From Candidatus Caccousia avistercoris (GTDB lineage Bacteria > Bacillota > Clostridia > Oscillospirales > Acutalibacteraceae): DNA of 7,951 nt. The DNA is taken from NCBI GenBank assembly GCA_018715025.1, contig DVMK01000029.1, forward strand, positions 1 through 7,951, in the 5' to 3' direction. Below are positions 1-6,137 of the stretch, piece by piece. The notes below the pieces were generated by a model, which was given only the letters and a program-made list of their open reading frames with translations, searched no databases and was not told the DNA's origin. Each line of letters begins with the position of its first letter. The first letter of the stretch is position 1. The position numbers were made by a program, and so were the translations under genes.

Positions 1-80
1 AGTGCCATAGCATAAGAGGGAGGATTTTTCTCAGAATATCAAAAGGATAAAGGAAAACCTTTGCGGAAAGGAAATGCCCT
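1..80 (+). other. Upstream region and RBS of sufC
   Basis: No complete gene is visible here. Frame 1 reads four codons and then TAA at 13-15, so the left edge may carry the last residues of an upstream + strand gene, but four codons cannot identify it. The segment is AT-richer and purine-rich compared with the rest of the window. The ribosome binding site that sets the sufC start is AAAGGA at 67-72, 8 nt before the ATG at 81. I see no convincing -35/-10 pair, so the sufC-sufB promoter probably lies left of the window or before an upstream co-transcribed gene. Confidence 0.5.
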
Positions 81-809
81 ATGCTGAAATTGGAACACCT
101 TGCCTGGGACCTGCCGGACGGGGCGGGAATCATCAAGGATATTGATCTGTTCATGGAAAGCGGCAAGCTGGTGGTGGTGACAGGCCCCAACGGCGGCGGC
201 AAAACCACCCTTGCCAAGCTGATTGCCGGCATTGAGACGCCCTCCTCCGGCCGGCTGTATTTCGAGGGGGAGGACATTACCCAAAAGGACGTAACCGAGC
301 GGGCCAGGATGGGCATCGCTTACGCCTTCCAGCAGCCGGTGCGCTTTAAGGGGCTCACCGTGCGCGACATGCTGGAGCTGGCCGCGGGCGCTTCCCTCAC
401 AGAGGCGCAGCTGTGCGACCTGCTGGGGAAGGTGGGCCTGTGCGCCAACGAATATGTAGACCGGGAACTGAACGCCAGCCTTTCCGGCGGTGAAATCAAG
501 CGCATTGAGATCGCCACCGTGCTGGCCCGGAAGGCAAAGCTCTCTATTTTCGACGAGCCCGAGGCGGGCATCGACCTGTGGAGCTTCGCCCGCCTGGTGG
601 AAACCTTTGAAGAGCTGCGGCGGGAAAAGGCCGGCACGCTGCTCATCATCTCCCATCAGGAACGGATTTTAAGCATTGCAGATGAAATTATTGTGATTGC
701 GGACGGCTATGTGCGCAGCGCAGGCCCCAAGGACGAGATCCTGCCCACGCTGCTGGCGGATGAAAAAGCGCCCCGCTGCCCGCTGGGAAAGGAGAGCGCC
801 GTTGTATGA
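81..809 (+). CDS. sufC: SUF-type Fe-S cluster assembly ATPase (SufC-like)
   Basis: This is a cytoplasmic ABC-type ATPase of 242 aa, about the usual SufC length. In the family, SufC is not a transporter: it hydrolyses ATP to drive conformational change in the SufB or SufBD scaffold on which Fe-S clusters are built. Visible motifs are Walker A GPNGGGKTT (residues 35-43), Q-loop Gln84 or Gln85, signature LSGGE (134-138), Walker B LSIFDEPE (154-160 region, D158/E159) and the switch His192 in ISHQ. No membrane segment is present. The ATG at 81 follows AAAGGA by 8 nt, and the N-terminus MLKLEHL fits the first strand of the ABC fold. The stop overlaps the next start as ATGA (806-809), so the pair is translationally coupled. 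The SufB-like neighbour and the RxLNASLSGGEIKR context point to SufC rather than an importer ATPase. Confidence 0.93.
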   Translation: MLKLEHLAWDLPDGAGIIKDIDLFMESGKLVVVTGPNGGGKTTLAKLIAGIETPSSGRLYFEGEDITQKDVTERARMGIAYAFQQPVRFKGLTVRDMLELAAGASLTEAQLCDLLGKVGLCANEYVDRELNASLSGGEIKRIEIATVLARKAKLSIFDEPEAGIDLWSFARLVETFEELRREKAGTLLIISHQERILSIADEIIVIADGYVRSAGPKDEILPTLLADEKAPRCPLGKESAVV

Positions 810-1723
810 ATAAGATTACCGAAAGCCTGCTCCGCGCCGTTTCCGACTTCGGCGGAAGCTTCCAGGGCGCCTTCAATATCCGGGAAAACGGCCAGTGCGC
901 CGGCCGCCAGTCCAGCCCCAACATTCAGATCGAGTCCAAAAAGGACGGCCCCGGCCTGGTGATCCATGTGCTGCCGGGCACAAAGGGAGAAAAGGTATAC
1001 ATTCCCGCCTGCGTCACCCACGGCGACATTGACGACCTGGTGTACAACGACTTTTACATCGGCGCCGCCGCCGACATCGAAATCATCGCCGGGTGCGGCG
1101 TGCACACAGACGACGGCCACGACGCCCGCCACAACGGCATTCACCGCTTCTTTCTGGAGCGGGGCGCCAGGGTGGTGTACCGGGAAAAGCACCTGGGCAC
1201 CGGCAAGGGCGCGGGCCTGAAGCGCATTGACCCGGTGACGGACATCCACCTGGCGGAGGACGCCTACCTGGAGATGGACACCGTGCAGATCGGCGGCGTG
1301 GACAGCACCCTGCGCAAAACCACCGGCACCCTGGCGGCCCGTTCCCGCCTCGTTGTGCGGGAACGCCTGATGACCACCGGCAGCGAATGGGCCCGCACAG
1401 ACTTCGACGTTGCCCTGGAGGGGGAGGACTCCGGCGTAGACCTGATCTCCCGCTCTGTGGCGCGGGGCCGTTCCCGGCAGGAGTTCAATTCCTGCATCCG
1501 GGGCAGGAACCGCTGCACCGGCCACTCCGAGTGCGACGCCATCCTGGCGGAATCCGGCAGCGTCATCGCCTCGCCCTCCCTGGAAGCCTCCCATGTGGAC
1601 GCTGAGCTCATCCATGAGGCGGCCATCGGCAAAATCGCCGGGGAACAGATTTTGAAGCTGCGCACCCTGGGCCTTACCCAGGAGGAAGCGGAGGAAAAAA
1701 TTATTCAGGGCTTCCTGCGGTAA
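806..1723 (+). CDS. sufB: SUF Fe-S cluster scaffold, SufB/SufD family (short form)
   Basis: This is a 305-aa SufB/SufD-family scaffold, much shorter than the roughly 480-495 aa of classical SufB. It corresponds to the beta-helix core and C-terminal helical part, as in the minimal SufBC-type systems of anaerobes. It is expected to bind SufC and host nascent Fe-S clusters in the cytoplasm. Visible residues include YNDFYIG (80-86), GCGVH (96-100), the CxxHxxC-like C237-TGHSE-C243 followed by DAIL, and the C-terminal HEA-IGKI-xEQ stretch (270-281) typical of SufB. C243 and E271 are probably the counterparts of the cluster-building Cys and Glu of E. coli SufB, but I aligned these by eye only. An AAAGGAG at 788-794 lies 11 nt upstream, and the ATG overlaps the sufC stop. 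No sufS, sufU or sufD follows: an opposite-strand gene ends 4 nt downstream. SufD is the alternative name, but with only one copy SufB is the better label. Confidence 0.88.
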   Translation: MNKITESLLRAVSDFGGSFQGAFNIRENGQCAGRQSSPNIQIESKKDGPGLVIHVLPGTKGEKVYIPACVTHGDIDDLVYNDFYIGAAADIEIIAGCGVHTDDGHDARHNGIHRFFLERGARVVYREKHLGTGKGAGLKRIDPVTDIHLAEDAYLEMDTVQIGGVDSTLRKTTGTLAARSRLVVRERLMTTGSEWARTDFDVALEGEDSGVDLISRSVARGRSRQEFNSCIRGRNRCTGHSECDAILAESGSVIASPSLEASHVDAELIHEAAIGKIAGEQILKLRTLGLTQEEAEEKIIQGFLR

Positions 1724-1727
1724 ATGC

Positions 1728-2387
1728 TCAGAGGAGGCTCTGCCCGTTGATGTTCAGGCGGAATTTCAGGCCCAGCCGCTCCGCCGCCTTCCGGCAGAGC
1801 ATCATCCGATCCAGAAAAATTTCAAAGTAATCCATGACGGGGGAAATCTCGGTGTCGATGGTCAATTCCAGGACCAAAGCCGTTTTTTCCCCCGTTACGT
1901 ATGCCCGGGCTTCCTCCACCGCATAATTCACCCTGTCGTGAATGTCGAAGGAGGCGAAGTCCGTGTTCCGCACCCGGCTGCGCCGCACGTCGGTCTTGTC
2001 CGCCAAAATCAGGGCGGCGGCCACCTCGTTCACCGGGAAGGCGGTGCTCTCGTCGTGGTTCCCTATGGCGCTGATGACGGTGGAAAGCTCCTCCGCATCC
2101 GCGCCTAATTTGTCCAGAATGCGGAAGGCCATGACGGCCCCGCTCTGGGCGTGGTCGATCCGGTTAATCACATTGCCGATGTCGTGCATGTACCCGGCGA
2201 TCCAGGCGAGCTCTGCCTGGCGGCGGGAATACCCCAGGTCCAGCAGGAGGTTTTCCGCGAAATTCGCCGTTTTCGTCACATGGGCAAAGCTGTGCTCGGT
2301 GTACCCCAGGGCAGTGAGGGCCTCGTCCGCCTTTTTGATGTAAGTGGTGATTTGTTCGTTTTTCCGAATAATTTCCTTTGTGATCAA
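1728..2387 (-). CDS. HD-domain metal-dependent phosphohydrolase
   Basis: This 219-aa cytoplasmic protein has an HD-domain fold. Metal ligands can be read in order: H36 (AHVTK), H68-D69 (GYMHDIGN), H79, H111-D112 (GNHDE) and D130 (LADKTD). HD proteins usually hydrolyse phosphomono- or diesters such as nucleotides; the substrate here is unknown. The C-terminal 70 residues form an alpha/beta region without a recognised motif. The start is a TTG at 2387, preceded 9 nt upstream by AAAGGGG (2397-2403). The frame stays open to 2723, but that extension overlaps the neighbouring dehydrogenase gene and reads as low-complexity Pro/Arg/Gly sequence. The nearby ATG at 2392 is out of frame and stops after two codons. 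A terminator-like element and a candidate promoter lie just upstream, so the gene may be transcribed on its own. It converges on sufB with a 4-nt gap. Confidence 0.85.
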   Translation of the reverse strand: MITKEIIRKNEQITTYIKKADEALTALGYTEHSFAHVTKTANFAENLLLDLGYSRRQAELAWIAGYMHDIGNVINRIDHAQSGAVMAFRILDKLGADAEELSTVISAIGNHDESTAFPVNEVAAALILADKTDVRRSRVRNTDFASFDIHDRVNYAVEEARAYVTGEKTALVLELTIDTEISPVMDYFEIFLDRMMLCRKAAERLGLKFRLNINGQSLL

Positions 2388-2411
2388 GCCATTCTTCCCC
2401 TTTCTCTTTCC

Positions 2412-2440
2412 AGCATACCCCTCTTTTCCCTCAAAGGCAA
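2412..2440 (-). promoter_or_regulatory. Candidate sigma-A promoter of the HD-domain gene
   Basis: Reading the - strand, TTGCCT (+ strand 2435-2440) and TATGCT (2412-2417) are separated by exactly 17 nt, each matching four of six consensus bases. The -10 lies 24 nt before the TTG start. The stretch is AT-richer than the flanking coding DNA and sits after a terminator-like hairpin. This is sequence inspection only; hexamers of this quality also occur by chance. Confidence 0.4.
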
Positions 2441-2463
2441 GGAAGCAATTGTAAAGAAGCTGT

Positions 2464-2496
2464 AAAAAATCCCCTTCGACGAAGGCGGTTCCCGCC
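2464..2496 (-). terminator. Possible intrinsic terminator after the FAD dehydrogenase gene
   Basis: On the - strand, 18 nt beyond the dehydrogenase stop, two overlapping short hairpins occur: GGCGG-GAA-CCGCC (2484-2496) and CCTTC-GTC-GAAGG (2473-2485 on the + strand). The second is followed by GG, A and six T (T-run at 2464-2469). Each stem is only 5 bp, and they share two bases, so they cannot both form fully. The layout fits a weak or partial Rho-independent terminator that would leave some read-through into the HD gene. Confidence 0.5.
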
Positions 2497-2514
2497 GGAA
2501 AAGGGCGAAACGGC

Positions 2515-4098
2515 TCACCCCTCCAAAGTGCTGGCCAGCATGCGCTCCGCACAGCGGACGCCGTCCACCGCAGCGGAGACAATGCCCCCCGCGTAGCCGG
2601 CCCCCTCCCCGCAGGGGTACAGCCCCGGCAGCGAAACGCTCTGCAGATCCTCCCCCCGGGGAATGCGCACCGGGGAAGAGCTTCGCGTTTCCACGCCGGT
2701 GAGAAGGGCGTCCGGGTGGGCAAAGCCGTACAGGCGGGCGTCCAGCAGGGAAAGGCCCTGGCGCATGGCCTCGGTCACCGCCTGCGGCAGGACGCCCTCC
2801 AGCGAGGCGGGGGTCACGCCGGGCCGGTAAGTGGGGGTTACGTCCCCAAACCGGCGGGAGGGCCGCCGCTGCAGGAAATCCTCCACCCGCTGGCCGGGGG
2901 CCCGGTAGCCGCCGCCCCCGGCCAGGAAGGCCTTCTCCTCCAGGCGTTCCTGCAGCTCCATGCCCGCCAGGGGGTGAGCGCCGCCGAAATCCTCGGGGCC
3001 CACCCCCACCAGCAGGGCGGAGTTGGCGTTTCTGCCGTCCCGGGCGCGGTTGCTCATGCCGTTTGTCACCACGCGGCCCTCCTGGCTGGCGGCGGCCACC
3101 ACCTGACCGCCGGGGCACATGCAGAAGGTGTACACGCCCCTTCCCCCCGGCAGATGGACGGCCAGGCGGTAATCTGCCGCGCCAAGCTCCGGATGCCCGG
3201 CAAACGCCCCGTACTGGGCCCGGTCAATCTCCTGCTGCCGGTGTTCAATCCGCGCCCCCAGCGAGAAGGGCTTCTGCTCCAGGCGGACCCCAGCCCGCTC
3301 CAGCATGCGGAAGGTGTCCCTGGCGCTGTGGCCCACGGCCAGCAGCAGGCGGCTGCAGGGGATCGTCTCTCTGCCGTTCACCTCCACGCCGGAAAGGCGG
3401 CCGTCCCTGGTGCGAAGACCGGTGACGGCGCTGTGGAACCGCACCTCACCGCCCAGGGAAACAATTTCCTCCCGCATGGCCTTCACCGCGCCGGGAAGGC
3501 GGTCGGTACCGATGTGGGGCTTGGCTTCCCACAAAATTTCCCGGGGCGCGCCGGCGGCGGCAAATTCCCGCAGCACCAGGCGGGCGCGCGCGTCCTTGGT
3601 GCCGGTGTTCAGCTTCCCGTCGGAGAAGGTGCCGGCCCCTCCCTCCCCGAACTGTACGTTGGTTTCCGTGTCCAAAAGGCCGGTGCTCCAGAAGCGCTCC
3701 ACCGCTTTGGCACGTTCCTCCACGCAGGCGCCCCGCTCCAGCACCAGGGGGCGCTGGCCGGCCCGGGCCAGAATCAGGGCGGCGAACAGGCCGGCCGGGC
3801 CGAACCCGGCCACCACGGGGCGCTGCTCCATCTGCCGGCACCGGGGCAGATCGTACCGGAAGGGGACGGCCTCGCTCACCTTCGGATCCCTGGGAGGAGG
3901 AAGCTTCCCCTCCACCCCGCATTCCACGGTGCAGATGAAATGCACGTCGTTCTTCTTCCTGGCGTCCACCGAACGGCGCACCAGCTCCAGGGAGGCAATG
4001 CGCTCCGGGGAGACGTGCAGCCGCCTGGCCGCCAGCTTTTTCAGCGCGCCCTCCCCGGCCCCCAGGGGCAGGGAGAGATCGGATACTCTATAGTGCAT
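2515..4098 (-). CDS. FAD-dependent dehydrogenase, uncharacterised COG2509-type family
   Basis: This is a predicted 527-aa cytoplasmic FAD- and NAD(P)-dependent oxidoreductase. An N-terminal domain of about 90 residues precedes the Rossmann dinucleotide-binding motif GFGPAG (98-103), with E121 after LVL in position to bind the adenosine ribose. It is followed by GEGGAGTFSDGKL (151-163), the hallmark of this conserved family. Near the C-terminus, LYPCGEGAGYAGGI supplies the second FAD-contacting segment. The family is widespread in Firmicutes, but its substrate is not known to me. I chose the ATG at 4098 because AGGAGG (4108-4113) lies 9 nt upstream and MHYRVSDLSLPLG is a natural family start. 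The frame extends to 4170, but those 24 extra residues are Arg/Lys-rich and lack a ribosome site. The gene follows the C39-peptidase gene by 108 nt and may be co-transcribed with it. Confidence 0.88.
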   Translation of the reverse strand: MHYRVSDLSLPLGAGEGALKKLAARRLHVSPERIASLELVRRSVDARKKNDVHFICTVECGVEGKLPPPRDPKVSEAVPFRYDLPRCRQMEQRPVVAGFGPAGLFAALILARAGQRPLVLERGACVEERAKAVERFWSTGLLDTETNVQFGEGGAGTFSDGKLNTGTKDARARLVLREFAAAGAPREILWEAKPHIGTDRLPGAVKAMREEIVSLGGEVRFHSAVTGLRTRDGRLSGVEVNGRETIPCSRLLLAVGHSARDTFRMLERAGVRLEQKPFSLGARIEHRQQEIDRAQYGAFAGHPELGAADYRLAVHLPGGRGVYTFCMCPGGQVVAAASQEGRVVTNGMSNRARDGRNANSALLVGVGPEDFGGAHPLAGMELQERLEEKAFLAGGGGYRAPGQRVEDFLQRRPSRRFGDVTPTYRPGVTPASLEGVLPQAVTEAMRQGLSLLDARLYGFAHPDALLTGVETRSSSPVRIPRGEDLQSVSLPGLYPCGEGAGYAGGIVSAAVDGVRCAERMLASTLEG

Positions 4099-4206
4099 GG
4101 ACAGCGTCCTCCTGACAATGATTGGTTTCTTCCCTTTGGGGGAACGGCCAAAACGCCGCTTTTGTGACAAAGGCCGGGAGGGCTTCCCGGGCGGTGCAGG
4201 CTCTGC
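4099..4206 (-). other. Spacer between peptidase and dehydrogenase genes, with two small hairpins
   Basis: Sixteen nt after the peptidase stop, the - strand carries CCGGGA-AGCCC-TCCCGG (4174-4190), a perfect 6-bp stem followed by a poor CCTTTGT tail. It could be a weak terminator or an mRNA 3'-end stabiliser. A second, AT-type stem CAAAA-GCGGCG-TTTTG lies at 4149-4164. The strong AGGAGG of the dehydrogenase gene is at 4108-4113. I found no good promoter hexamers, which favours read-through from the peptidase gene. Confidence 0.4.
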
Positions 4207-5538
4207 TTACGGCATGGGGAGCTGCGCGTGAACGCTGCCCCCTGTTTCACAGACGGCGCACAGCACCGCCCCGCCGCAGGCGGCCCGCAGCTCCTCCGGA
4301 ATCTGTTCCCGGGACCAGCGGAAGGAGCCGTCCTCCTCCGCAGTCAGGTACACCATCGGGCAGGCGGCCAGGGTAGAGGGCGCCTGCCCGCGGATCTGCA
4401 AAGCAACGGCCAGCGTACCGGTGCAGGCCTCGCCGCGGCCGCCCACCGGCGGCAGGCGAAGCTCCTCCCCGCCCTCCCCATACAGGCGGAAGCGGCCTTC
4501 CCCTGCCGGTCGCACCACGCCGCGGCGGCAGCCGGGGGCGGCGTACCCGGCCTCGGGCTGGCGCTCCCGCACAAAATACGCGACGCCTCCCCAGGCCTGC
4601 AGAAGCTGATCCAGCGGGTAGCGGCGTGCCGCGCCCGCATTGTCCGGGGAATAAGAATCCCGCACCACGGCGTACTCCCGGCCGCCCTCGCTCTCAAAGC
4701 CGCAGAGGGCTATCAGGTGCCCTGCGGTGCGGCCGGTGGTTCCCTCCAGGTAGGGGAGCTCCCCGTCGTTGGGATCGTTCGTATAGCGGACGCTGATCCC
4801 CACTGCATAGCCGTCTGAAATTTCCCGGCGAAGCTCCCCCAGGGAAGCGTAGGCCGCCCAGGCCCGGAAGCCCCGGGCTCCGGCGGCAGCCGCGCTGTAA
4901 GGCCAGTTGCCGAAGCCGTAGGCCCGGTCGCAGCACAAGTGAGCCGTCTCTTCCGGAAGCAGGTTTTCCCCCAGCCGGTTCATCAGCACCGTCATAGTGA
5001 CAGCGCTGCAGATGCACCAGCCGATTTCCGGCTGGCGGATGCTCTGGGAGTAAGAGGGAGCCTTCAGCACCTTCTGGGGGATCGCTTCGTCCCGATCCTT
5101 GCCCGCCGGGCTGGAAAAGCACAGCAGCCGCAGCTGAGGGGAAAGCCCCTTCTGCTGGGCGCGCAGGTACACCCTGAGCTGTACGCAGAAGGCAGCCCCC
5201 TTTTTGACCAGAAGGGTGTCGGTATCCATAGCTGCCGGGCCTTCGGCGGCGGAAAGGCTCCGCCGGTCCCGGTACGGGCTCCACTCCCCCCAGGAAAGCC
5301 AAGAGGACCAGCCGGATTCCAGGCACACCCTGGCCTGCACCTCCAGGGAGGTGCCCCGGGGCGCGTCAGCGCTCCAGGAAGCCACCAGCTTCGTCACCCC
5401 GTCCACACTGTAAACCGGGGAAGTCCAGCACCCCTCCCTGCCCCGCTGGAGCCGCACATAGCCCCAGGGGCTGAGCTCCACGCCCTCAAAGGCGCCTTCC
5501 CGGAATTTCGCCGCCGTGTCGATCATCATGCCGTTCAT
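4207..5538 (-). CDS. C39-like cysteine peptidase with N-terminal beta-sandwich-like domain
   Basis: This 443-aa protein resembles the Peptidase_C39-like (papain-fold) family. The N-terminal 150 residues are Trp-rich and strand-rich (SPVYSVDGVTKLVASW, WSSWLSWGEWSPY), as in the accessory domain that often precedes this peptidase. The catalytic domain runs from about 155 to 325: Gln164 or Gln168 before EIGWCICSAVTMTVLM, with Cys175 aligning to the usual WCSPTS nucleophile, then His274 in GHLIALCGF and Asp294 in VVRDSYSP. The last 120 residues form a further beta-rich tail. No signal peptide or membrane helix is visible, which is unexpected because many relatives are exported, so a cytoplasmic site is likely as drawn. 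The ATG at 5538 is 3 nt after the upstream stop with a GGGGGA ribosome site, so translation is probably coupled. Met4 and Met5 are alternative starts. The substrate is unknown. Confidence 0.78.
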   Translation of the reverse strand: MNGMMIDTAAKFREGAFEGVELSPWGYVRLQRGREGCWTSPVYSVDGVTKLVASWSADAPRGTSLEVQARVCLESGWSSWLSWGEWSPYRDRRSLSAAEGPAAMDTDTLLVKKGAAFCVQLRVYLRAQQKGLSPQLRLLCFSSPAGKDRDEAIPQKVLKAPSYSQSIRQPEIGWCICSAVTMTVLMNRLGENLLPEETAHLCCDRAYGFGNWPYSAAAAGARGFRAWAAYASLGELRREISDGYAVGISVRYTNDPNDGELPYLEGTTGRTAGHLIALCGFESEGGREYAVVRDSYSPDNAGAARRYPLDQLLQAWGGVAYFVRERQPEAGYAAPGCRRGVVRPAGEGRFRLYGEGGEELRLPPVGGRGEACTGTLAVALQIRGQAPSTLAACPMVYLTAEEDGSFRWSREQIPEELRAACGGAVLCAVCETGGSVHAQLPMP

Positions 5539-5541
5539 TGC

Positions 5542-6078
5542 TTATTCCCCCAAGCTTTTTCTGTAGATTTCACGGTAAGTGAGCACGCCCCGAATGCGCT
5601 GGGACTGCATCAGGCTTACCGCCTGCACCTTCATTTCCAGGGCGGGAATGGAGGCGGCGAACGCCTTTGGATCAAATTCCGGCAGCACGTCCACCTGCCG
5701 GGCCAGGGTCAGGTGGGGCCGGAAAGGCCGTTCCTCCAGGCGGAACCCTTCCGCCCGCAGATTCTGCGCCAGCTTTTCCTGCAGGGACTGCAGCGGCCTG
5801 CTTTGCCGTACCCCGGCCCAGAACAGCCGGCCGCCGTTCTGCCGGAAGCTTCCCGCCCCCTGCAGGCGCAGGGGAAACGGCCCGCCGGGGAGCCGCTCCG
5901 CCCCGCGGCGGGCGCCCGCCAGGTTTTCTGTTTCTCCTAAAAAGGCCAGCGTCAGGTGCAGGTTTTCCCTGCGGGAAAAATTCCCCTGAACAGCGCGCTC
6001 CCGCAGGGCGTCCTGGGCGGCGCACAGCGCATCCAGAATATCCTCCGGAAGAAGAATGGCGTAAAACAGCCGGGGCAC
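5542..6078 (-). CDS. thpR: RNA 2',3'-cyclic phosphodiesterase (LigT/ThpR family)
   Basis: This 178-aa protein belongs to the 2H phosphoesterase superfamily. Two HxTx signatures are present: HLTL at 41-44 (LHLTLAFLGET) and HLTL at 122-125 (PHLTLAR). These supply the paired catalytic His/Thr residues that open 2',3'-cyclic phosphates on RNA, leaving a 2'-phosphate. The length is normal for ThpR/LigT (about 175-190 aa), and no targeting signal is visible. I chose the GTG at 6078, giving MPRLFYAILLP, because AAAGGAGG (6086-6093) lies 7 nt upstream. The frame can also start at a TTG at 6105, but that start would place the ribosome site inside the gene. The SCIFF maturase terminator lies just upstream, so expression needs read-through or a promoter I could not see. 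The peptidase gene begins 3 nt after the stop. Confidence 0.88.
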   Translation of the reverse strand: MPRLFYAILLPEDILDALCAAQDALRERAVQGNFSRRENLHLTLAFLGETENLAGARRGAERLPGGPFPLRLQGAGSFRQNGGRLFWAGVRQSRPLQSLQEKLAQNLRAEGFRLEERPFRPHLTLARQVDVLPEFDPKAFAASIPALEMKVQAVSLMQSQRIRGVLTYREIYRKSLGE

Positions 6079-6108
6079 CGCGCCCCCTCCTTTCCCAATC
6101 GGCAACGG

Positions 6109-6133
6109 AAAACGGCGGGCACCCGCCCGCCGT
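6109..6133 (-). terminator. Intrinsic terminator of the SCIFF operon
   Basis: Four nt after the maturase stop codon the - strand has a perfect 9-bp GC-rich stem, ACGGCGGGC-GGGT-GCCCGCCGT (arms at 6125-6133 and 6112-6120 on the + strand). It continues into TTT and then CCGTT. The stem is strong and well placed, but the T-run is short, so some read-through into the phosphodiesterase gene is possible. Confidence 0.8.
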
Positions 6134-6137
6134 CCCT

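Noticed and set aside
49..62. AAAGG-AAAA-CCTTT stem just before the sufC ribosome site
   Set aside because: Only 5 bp, AU-rich and without a T-run or known regulatory motif; probably chance in a purine-rich leader.
707..1615. A 302-aa open frame antisense to sufB
   Set aside because: Composition is Gly/Ala/Val/His-rich with no domain, and sufB on the other strand is well supported.
2388..2723. An upstream extension of the HD-domain frame to an ATG at 2723
   Set aside because: It overlaps the dehydrogenase coding region, is Pro/Arg-rich, and bypasses the TTG at 2387 with its well-placed AAAGGGG site.
2716..4167. A 483-aa open frame on the + strand opposite the FAD dehydrogenase gene
   Set aside because: It is Gly/Pro/Ala/His-rich with no recognisable motif, and it mirrors a gene with clear family motifs; long antisense frames are expected in GC-rich coding DNA.
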